Both the position numbers and the translations under genes were made by a program. The notes under the pieces are model-generated. The model ran no database searches and had not been told where the DNA came from. It worked only from the letters and a program-made list of their open reading frames with translations. A DNA stretch of 64,000 nucleotides from Orobanche coerulescens (lineage: Eukaryota; Streptophyta; Magnoliopsida; Lamiales; Orobanchaceae): NCBI GenBank assembly GCA_033398695.1, contig CM065809.1, forward strand, positions 179,170,501 through 179,234,500. Direction: 5' to 3'. Shown here piece by piece: positions 56,584 through 64,000 of the stretch. Every line of letters starts with the position of its first letter. Positions within the stretch are counted from its first letter, which is position 1.

Positions 56584-58785
56584 GGGAATGCGAATTTTTG
56601 CTGCAAATAAATATTGGGAATTCGAATTGAAGTCCTTTATGAAATCAATTTATGAATATTGATCACAGGTAAATGTTGTAACCAATTTCAGTAGTTACAA
56701 TCTCTTTGTATCCTGAATAGTTACACATTACAAAGTATAAATAGTATAGTTCAACACATCTCATTTTAGTCATCATGGCATGCATGAGTCGTTGATGAAG
56801 AAGGTTATTGAAAAATTATTGTGATGTATATTTTATTTGTTTGAATTGTTTCTTTTGGTAATGTGATATGGTACTAAGTTTAGTTTTGATTGTTGTCGTG
56901 TGTAATGAGCAGCTCCAAAATGATTAACGTCATTGGCAAACATATTTGTTTGTGATTGTATTGTTAATGATTGATTATTAGTAATTTGTTATTGCATGAT
57001 AGGTTTGGGCAAGAAGATGGTGTAGGAGATGATATCTTCGCCAACAACCGTATGTCTTCTTTCATTCCCTTTTACAAAATATATTTATATAAGCAAACAC
57101 ATACACACGTAAAATGTATTTGATTTTATTTAACCCCTCATGTATGAGGAGGTGGCCAACTCAAATTCATTCATTTCGTTTTCTTAAAAAAATTGTGGGG
57201 ATAAAGTTAAGTTCTATTGTTCTATGTCTTATCGATTTTCCAAATGTCGTGGAATGGATGAAGGAAAAAAAAGAATTAGGATAAGAAGAAGAAGAAGAAG
57301 AAGAAGAAGAAAGCAAAACAACTAACTCAACTCGAGTTGCAGAACAAAAAGATGACGAATAGAAACTTAAAGTCCACTTGGAGAAAGAAGAGAAGATTAA
57401 ACAAGAGCCCGATCACTACCGAGAAACGATTATGTTCATGCATAGCTTTCTTCACAAGAAAGAAGCCAACAATAATCGTCTTCGAGCTTAGAGTGTCGAG
57501 ATCATGTTCAACCAGTGGAAATGCAAAGATATTCATCGAGGCAAATTCGGTTGCATTCGATTCTTTAGGCTTCGGTTGTCAACAATATATGAAGTTGAAT
57601 CATCCTCTAATCGTCTCATTCTCATAAATTTTATCCATGATTCATTGCGACACTCAATAGTTGGATGGATCCGAATGTTAATATTTTGTTTGCATTTAAT
57701 CTTTTTGACTATTTGATATCCATATGTATATATTGAATTGTTGGAGGAGTAATGAATCTAAGCTTTAATTTTGTAATCTCATGCTAAAAATAGAAAATTC
57801 AAACTCTATTAAACAAAAAGTATGAACGAATGTTCGTCATATAATAAACTTCCACGTTATAAGCATATAGGCCATGTCTTCAAACACAATATATAATACA
57901 AGTTCATTGTTAGGCAACAATTTTTTATACTCAATCACTTTGTCCAGAAAATTAAAAAGTCGAACAAAACAATTAGTTTTGTTATTTGTTTCTGGAATCA
58001 TTAAAGGACAATGTCATTTGTGTTTATACTGATTTGGAGGGTATTTGGAGGGTGCTTTTAAAGTGATTTTAACAACTAAGAGAAACTTCTAATATAATGA
58101 ATCATAACCATGCAATAAAGTTCACTTGATAGAACCCTATGCTATAATAACCTCTACCCATGCAACTGACACATAACTTGAACCCATCCTATTTATGAAA
58201 TAATTAAATACATTCAATTTGTGTTCTTCCAAATACTACACTCTTTTATAAATGTTCTCATTATTACGATGCCCGCTTTGTTCAAATAGATACTTTTATC
58301 TTCATTTCTACACTTTACGCTAAACATTATGTAGCAAATAATTTTATACAATATCGCAATGCTATGAGACGTGTGGGTTTTACGCTTTTGACCGAGACTA
58401 TGGGATGGCGGATTGATTGACTTTTTTATGGTTATTGTTTTATTAAAGAAATTAATTAATAATGTAAATTTATAATAATGTGTAACCAAACCATCTTAAG
58501 CAATCCCAAATTTTGAGAAATTAACAATAAAAAAAAAGTAAAAAAGAATAAAAAGGACAACAACAAGGATTAAACTATAAGTCAATGAAAGGGAAAAAAC
58601 AATGAGGTCGATACTATCAATAACTGATTCGACAACATCAAATGTTGCTACATATTTGTCATCATCGTCTTCTAACAATGATGCAGATTGTTAGGTGATA
58701 AAAGATGATTACAACAGTAATTATGAAGACCAAGAGTCTGCACCAACATTACGTAAAAACACGTAGATATTAAACCAAAACACAG
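56584..58785. other. AT-rich spacer between the duplicated gene copies
   Basis: No confident gene. A (GAA)n microsatellite lies at about 57,285-57,311. A short charged ORF (57,337-57,627) with Lys/Glu-rich text follows, and possible exon-like text near 57,003-57,050 precedes a GTATGT donor; neither was recognised. This 2.8-kb stretch (with 55,973-56,583) is absent from the equivalent place in copy 1. Confidence 0.4.
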
Positions 58786-58853
58786 CCGAACCGAATGAAT
58801 TGAACATCGACATTAGTCTACTCGGGCAAATCTTGAAGCTGCTCTCCTCTCCC

Positions 58854-59688
58854 ATGTACAGACCACCACCACACGCCCCCATGAATGATACCACCGACGG
58901 CCAGAACCACCGCCAGAGTACAACTCAAATCCACGAAGAAGAAGAAGTCGACGACGACGACGTTCAGTGCTCTAATGTGGACGAGTCCATAGAAAATTCG
59001 CCATTCCAGATCAGGCATGATCCCCCGAACAATCCTCCCTCGCCCTCCCCGCTTTCCGTCGTCGAGCCACCCGTCGAGGCGACTGAATTCTCTGAAAAGT
59101 ATCCGCCTGTGGCGCCCGCGGTCGAGGATGGTGGCGCCTATCAGCTTACCCTATCGTTTCGGGATCAAATTTATACTTTCGACTCGATTCCTCCTGAAAA
59201 GGTGATATTTAATTCCTGTTGTGTCAATTGCTTCTTCGATAGATGTAATTTTTTGCTTACATTTGAATTTGGCTTAGCATGTGTAGAATTATTACCAATT
59301 TTATGCCTTTTTTTCCCCTTCAATTAATGAGATATTTTGAGTTCTGATACTTTCTTGTACATTTGATCTTAGTTTATCTGGTGATTCTGCTCATATGCAG
59401 ATAGTAACCTGTGCTGCAGAAGTGCTTACTTTTTTTTTCCTCCTGAAATTTTTGTTTGAGCAATAGTTCTTTATTCAGTGCACTGGATTGTGTGATTTAG
59501 GGACACTTTGTAACTATCTATTGCTAATAGGATTCTTTCTTGGAGTACTAATTGTTTTCTTTGTTCATATATTCAGTTTCAGGCAGTTCTATTGCTGTTG
59601 GGTGGGTATAAAGAACCCACTGGTATCCCTACTCCAGGCCCAGATATGACTCCTCAAGACCATTATCTACATCAAAATCCCGTAGAAG
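58854..59688 (+). CDS. TIFY-GATA (ZML-like) gene copy 2, exons 1-2
   Basis: Exon 1 is 58,854-59,201 (116 codons, ends phase 0 at AAAAG/GTGATA). Exon 2 is 59,577-59,688 after TATTCAG/TTTCAG. Together they encode an acidic N-terminus and a complete TIFY domain (TLSFRDQIYTFDS, then AVLLLLGGYKEP), closest to the ZML/GATA24-28 class, which binds DNA through a C-terminal GATA finger and contacts partners through TIFY. No CCT or GATA exon follows within the window. Instead two short exons with compatible phase lie downstream (60,054-60,577). The conserved TIFY Gly is Asp. The intron between the exons is uninterrupted, unlike copy 1. Confidence 0.75.
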
Positions 59689-60053
59689 GTTTACGCTGCT
59701 GCATATTTTTAGGAAATTACTTATTAAACAAGTGCAGGCATGAAATTTTCATTTCGCCTGAGAAGTTTTCACCCGAGTTTTAACGATTTTGCCATTAATT
59801 GAAGTCGAAAGAAGTTATGGACATGAACAGATCGTATTTGTATGCATTCATTGGATATATTAAACAACCGGAAACTGGAAACCGGTTCATCTTCACAACT
59901 TACATTTAACTTCTCTACAGATTCACCATTTTGATTCATTTTAATCTTTTTTGTATTTTAGTAATTTGTTTCTTGTTCTATATTGTAATCAAATCATCTT
60001 TTGGTCCATAAATGTGACAAGTATATTCTGAAATTAATATCCTCTTGCTGTAG

Positions 60054-60577
60054 ATGATGCTATCATCATGTTCAATGACGTACATGTTGATTTTTACAAT
60101 ATCGATCACGTATGTGAGATGACTATAGTAATTATCTCAGTCATTGTCGTCTCATGATATTTTTTATGTAACCGGAAAAACCTATGATGTTGGCTGTTTT
60201 GAAATTTCTCTCCTTCATATGAAGGTCGCAACGAGAAGAACATCCGGCATAAAACTTTGCCACTTTATTTTTTATATGAATTATGGTGTTAACTATTTTT
60301 AGACAATTAATTGACACTATAATTTTCATGACCCCAATGTAGTTGGGATTAAGGTGCAGTTGATGAGATTGATGATGATGATGATGATGTGGATGATGCT
60401 ACACTTGTTCTCATTTTCTAAATCAACATGCATTTGTAACAGATATCTGGAGGTATGGTCATGGTGCATGAACCTTGTAATGGGACAAACCTAAGAATTG
60501 CCGTTGTATCTTGGACACCAGACCACACCCAAGCTGCTCAGAGCCTGCTCCAAGCATTCAAACTGGCTGGATCATAA
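60054..60577 (+). CDS. Two candidate downstream exons of unknown origin
   Basis: Candidate exon 60,054-60,109 (acceptor CTGTAG, donor GTATGT) begins in phase 1 and ends in phase 0, reading DAIIMFNDVHVDFYNIDH. Candidate exon 60,443-60,577 (acceptor TAACAG) starts in phase 0 and has 44 codons ending at TAA (60,575-60,577), including NLRIAVVSWTPDHTQAAQSL. Both join in phase to exon 2 of the ZML copy. I do not recognise the family. The tail could be a captured last exon of another gene, a chimeric C-terminus, or chance. A (GAT)n run at about 60,369-60,388 lies in the intron. Confidence 0.4.
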
Positions 60578-60599
60578 TATATATACTTGGCTGGATCAT

Positions 60600-60600
60600 A

Positions 60601-60647
<47 letters not shown>
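60600..60647. repeat. (TA)n microsatellite
   Basis: Uninterrupted TA dinucleotides, preceded by a short duplicated CTTGGCTGGATCATA-type segment. Confidence 0.95.
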
Positions 60648-60649
<2 letters not shown>

Positions 60650-60980
60650 TTGCTAGGTTCTTGAGTTCTTTTTTTTGTTTGGGTTGGCAATCTTCTTGAA
60701 GAGGGGAAACAACTATAAAACGGCATTGCCTTTAACTTTCCGTTTACATATATTAGGGGTACTAATAACTATTTTGTGGTTCAGCACATTGAGTTGTTAC
60801 CATTTTGCCATGCTTCGTGACGGTATTAAATTATTGTAGTCAGCTCCTCACATGCGTTACCAAGCGTGTTTTTTGTTCAACTTATTTGGTGCGTTCTCTT
60901 GTTCGATTTTGCTATACAACCGATTCCAGATGTTGGTCTCTCCATTCAATTTAGCATGAAATGAAGAAAGCCGTTTGAGG

Positions 60981-61340
60981 TCCCCCAGGCATAGCCGAGT
61001 GGTGAAGAGGAGATAGAATCCCACGTTGTACCAGCTGTGTGGGTTCGATAAAGAGGGAGCACTTCTCCTCTCTTCCTGGTAAGGACCTAGTTGGGCAATA
61101 GTTGGCCTATAATCTCAACCACGACCACTTCGGGTGCATCTTGCATTTTAATGGGGGATAATTTCCACCCGAGCTTACCATCACATGTGAAAATCTTATG
61201 TTTCTTTTGCTGCTTCCAACCAGAGCTTCGAAGATGTACCTGCACTTGTCATCATAAAATAGCACACCGGGACACCCGTTGGAGCTATTTAAAACCGGGT
61301 TAGACTCGTGACAAATAGAGTATATATGAAAAAAAAAAAA
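60981..61340 (+). mobile_element. Probable tRNA-derived SINE
   Basis: Pol III A-box-like TAGCCGAGTGGT at 60,992-61,003 and B-box-like GGTTCGATA at 61,042-61,050 are correctly spaced. About 270 bp of non-tRNA body follows, ending in a 12-nt A tract at 61,329-61,340. The TAGCCGAGTGGT-AAG text resembles Leu/Ser tRNA 5' halves. No target duplication could be assigned. Confidence 0.55.
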
Positions 61341-62256
61341 GGTTCCGCCATTAGAGGATAATCCAACCAAGTAATGTATCATCATCTTTGCAATCCTCTT
61401 AACCTCAGCAATCCTATTGTGCTTTCGCACTTACGCCCACAGAAGCTCGGGGATAGGAAGGAGGGGCTAATTTTGATCCAAAATATATATAAAATTAATT
61501 ATTCGTTTTTGGTATATGCAAAAGTTTTTTTTATTGAGTTTTCAAATAACTACAAAAATAACTAGAAAGGGAAAAATATACATGTATACATAATATTTTT
61601 ATCATATATTTTTATCTAACAATTTACCATTGAAACTATAAGCTTCCAGCAACATAGGAAATGGCGATGGGCTATGGATTTGAAAGAAAACAAAAAAAAA
61701 TCCACTAATTTGATTCAACCGATTTTGTTAAAATTTCATCTAGATGTTGTTGATACCTATCTTTGTTTATAAACCACAAAAACAAATATGCGAATCAATT
61801 TTTTAATATCAATAACAAGTTATATAACCTCATTTATTCATATAAATTATTGATATCATTTTGATTAAGAAGACTAAAGTACAATTACTCTCCACCGAGT
61901 GTACAACGAACGTGTCCATGATCGTTGCGCACGATCCTGCAGATGATCGTGTCCCATCGTTTGCAGCGATCATGTCATTGTCCACGGTCGCTGCACACAA
62001 TCGCATCCCACCGTGTGCGATGATTGTGTCCAAGACATAAGCTTGCTTCGATCAATTTTAAGAGTATTATTGTCTTTGGTATCAGTAACTTCTACTTTTA
62101 TAGATGATGATATATAACTTGTATCTTTTATTGATTTGTATTAAAAAGATACGACCCTAAACAAATATAAAGATTATGGATAATATATTCGCACACATAA
62201 GCGCGATTTTACACTAGGAGTGTATAAATACAGTAAAAAGATCAAGTTTGCTGTGC
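61341..62256. other. Intergenic, no feature recognised
   Basis: AT-rich sequence. A local cluster of GATCGTG/CACGATC words at about 61,910-62,030 is noted. No gene or element seen. Confidence 0.4.
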
Positions 62257-62264
62257 AGAATAAC

Positions 62265-62825
62265 TAGACTTGGCAATTCGTTCGTGTCGTGTACTTTCGT
62301 GTTTCGTGTACCAAAAATACAAACCCATACACGACACTGAATGAATTCGTGTCATGTCGTGTCGTGTACCGCGCAAATTCGTGTCGTTTCGTGTCGTGTT
62401 TTCGTGTCAGACACATAATGTAAAATAAATATTAAAATATTATAAAAAAAATATTATTTTTAATATTATAATATTATTTTTATAGGTTTTAGTAGACGAA
62501 ATGAAACGAATGACAACGAAAACACGAATGTTTATACGAAATTTATGAAAGTTCACATTATATTTTGAAATTTTAAAATTTAGTATAAACATGATTCATA
62601 AAATACATATTTTTATTAAATTAAATATAAAATATTATATTTATTTATTTATTTCGTGTATCTCGTGTCGTGTCGTGTACCCAAAGGGTAAACACAAACC
62701 CGACACTAAATCTCGATCGTGTACTTTCGTGTTCGTGTATTTTCGTATCGTGTACTCATAATGCAAAATATTTCGTGTCGTTTTCGTGTCGTGTTTTCGT
62801 GTCGTGTGGTAAATTGTCGGGTCTA
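62265..62825. mobile_element. Non-autonomous hAT element (561 bp)
   Basis: Flanked by the 8-bp duplication agaataac (62,257-62,264; 62,826-62,833). Terminal inverted repeats start TAGACTTGGCAATT and, on the right, TAGACCCGACAATT. Subterminal regions are packed with TTCGTGTCGTGT words in both orientations, the usual transposase-binding repeats of hAT elements. The centre is AT-rich with no transposase ORF. Confidence 0.88.
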
Positions 62826-62833
62826 AGAATAAC

Positions 62834-63540
62834 TGTATTACTGTATTATTGAACAGACGATCTAGCTTTTAGATCGGTTCTTAAATTTTCGCTTTTTTAC
62901 AATGCTATGTTGAAGCAATTTTTTTGGATATTTTATTATGGTCCGAGCTGAGGATATTGCTAACTATCCTGCTCGACACGTGTCATTCAATAATTCACAC
63001 ATTCGTAGACATAAATGTCAGTAGCATTGCTTAGACTTTTGTCTTGTTACTATCATGGCAAGTGGTTTTAACTGTATGGACGGGTCTTTCATTGTCTTGT
63101 TGTTTGGACACGTAGTGTCTTGTCTGTATAGTTGTTGACTCTCTGATCAGCTATTGAGGTACCAATCTGATTGTCTTGGCGATTTGATAGACTTTGGCGT
63201 CGAGGTGCTGTGACCTGGATATCCATATTAATAGTATTCAGATCGGTCAGTGCGAACCTTGGTATCCAGATTGGATGGTGAGCCTTCGCAAATCCACCCA
63301 CATATTGGCTTCATGACGATGTGGTAACTAGACCGCGCCACATCAGATCGGTCATTTTAAAGTCCAATTTTATACTAAAAATATTAAAATATATTAATAT
63401 ATTTACGTTACAAGTTAAATTATTTAATTAAAAATAAATGTGATTCGATCTATACTTATCCTACCGGCCTCCCCCATCACGTTGCAACGCTAAGGAAAAT
63501 TGAATTTACCCTCATATAGACAATACAATATATATAACAT
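62834..63540. other. Intergenic, no feature recognised
   Basis: No convincing ORF. A short minus-strand ORF at 63,089-63,301 has no recognisable motif. The region from 62,940 to 63,350 is less AT-rich than its surroundings and might be an old LTR remnant, which I could not show. Confidence 0.35.
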
Positions 63541-63790
63541 AAGAAAATGCTAGACAAGAGAATCGTAAGAAGACGTTAGAAGGTAGACACAAAAAAACAC
63601 TAGAAGATGCTACAGGGGATAACCATACGATTATACTACATGGGAGAACCATGTGAACATGCTACATAGAAGAATTATAAGAATGGGCTACAAGGGATAT
63701 CCGTAAGAAGATGCTACATGGGAAAAACATAAGAAGATGGTAGACCAAAAATGTTAGGCGGATGAATTGTAAGAAAATACTATACGAGGA
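63541..63790. repeat. Degenerate minisatellite, AAGAAGATGCTACA-based
   Basis: Variants of AAGAAGATGCTACATGGGA or -ACAAGGGATA-CCGT recur at roughly 30-36 bp intervals from about 63,543 to 63,790. Each is diverged. No ORF is maintained. Confidence 0.65.
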
Positions 63791-64000
63791 ATGAATAAAT
63801 ATCATCGTGATGCAGCAATAACAACATTCTATGATCATTTAAGAAAATTATTCTTTTACTAATTTTTATAATGTACTTGATCAACTCTATAATAATTTTT
63901 CTTATTAACTACTGTAATAGCGTGAACTTTTGGTTTTAAGTATAAAAAGTTAGTCGTTGGGATGAGCATCTAAGACATTTTTTCTTTTACCAATTTCTGT

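Noticed and set aside
60992..61050. A tRNA gene from the A and B boxes
   Set aside because: No acceptor-stem pairing or anticodon arm could be folded; the A-tail and 360-bp body fit a SINE better.

Overview
The window is nuclear DNA of a flowering plant, most likely a eudicot with a large repeat-rich genome. The evidence is a stack of nested plant-type LTR retrotransposons (Ty3/gypsy Tat, Athila and chromovirus lineages; Ty1/copia), Stowaway, hAT and MULE-like elements, and fragments of plant-specific genes (a TIFY-GATA/ZML gene and a DUF674 gene). No bacterial, organellar, CRISPR or clear RNA genes were seen. Almost every coding region is transposon-derived, and nearly all are broken by frameshifts, stops or insertions.

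Region 1-37,734 is one nest that can be unpicked from 5-bp target-site duplications (TSDs). The outermost element is a minus-strand Tat-lineage gypsy element: RT at 1-600, RT/protease/gag at 23,709-25,849, gag/leader/5' LTR at 36,166-37,734; its 3' end lies off the left edge. A minus-strand non-autonomous element with 3.6-kb LTRs (601-23,703, TSD ccatg) landed in its RT. A plus-strand Athila-like element (8,727-22,092, TSD attac) then landed in the 5' LTR of that element. Separately, a plus-strand chromovirus (25,855-36,160, TSD tccga) landed in the Tat gag. The non-autonomous element and the chromovirus share LTR ends, polypurine tract, promoter core and a TAGCGCACGCTA palindrome array. It therefore looks like a cis-element-only derivative that a chromovirus relative could mobilise.

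Region 37,735-47,658 holds a degenerate tandem duplication, a 6.9-kb element with short LTRs and no recognisable genes (38,659-45,597, TSD aattg), a probable MITE, and a 1.45-kb giant inverted repeat with an AT-rich palindromic core (46,208-47,658).

Region 47,659-60,650 is the most gene-like part. It has two sequence-identical copies of the first two exons of a TIFY-GATA (ZML) gene in a tandem duplication. Copy 1 is split by a 6-kb minus-strand Tork-like copia element (48,750-54,741, TSD tttgt), and copy 2 preserves the empty site. A DUF674 pseudogene lies between the copies. Copy 2 is followed by two small phase-compatible exons that could form a chimeric gene lacking the CCT and GATA domains.

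Region 60,651-64,000 holds a probable tRNA-derived SINE, a non-autonomous hAT element with an 8-bp TSD (62,265-62,825) and a degenerate minisatellite.

The most interesting signals are regulatory. Two unrelated LTR families each carry a phased array of palindromes just upstream of their LTR TATA box: 12-bp units every ~23 bp in the chromovirus, and hairpins every ~66 bp in Athila. The Athila hairpin array recurs with the same spacing upstream of the env-position ORF, ahead of a well-formed 5' UTR intron.
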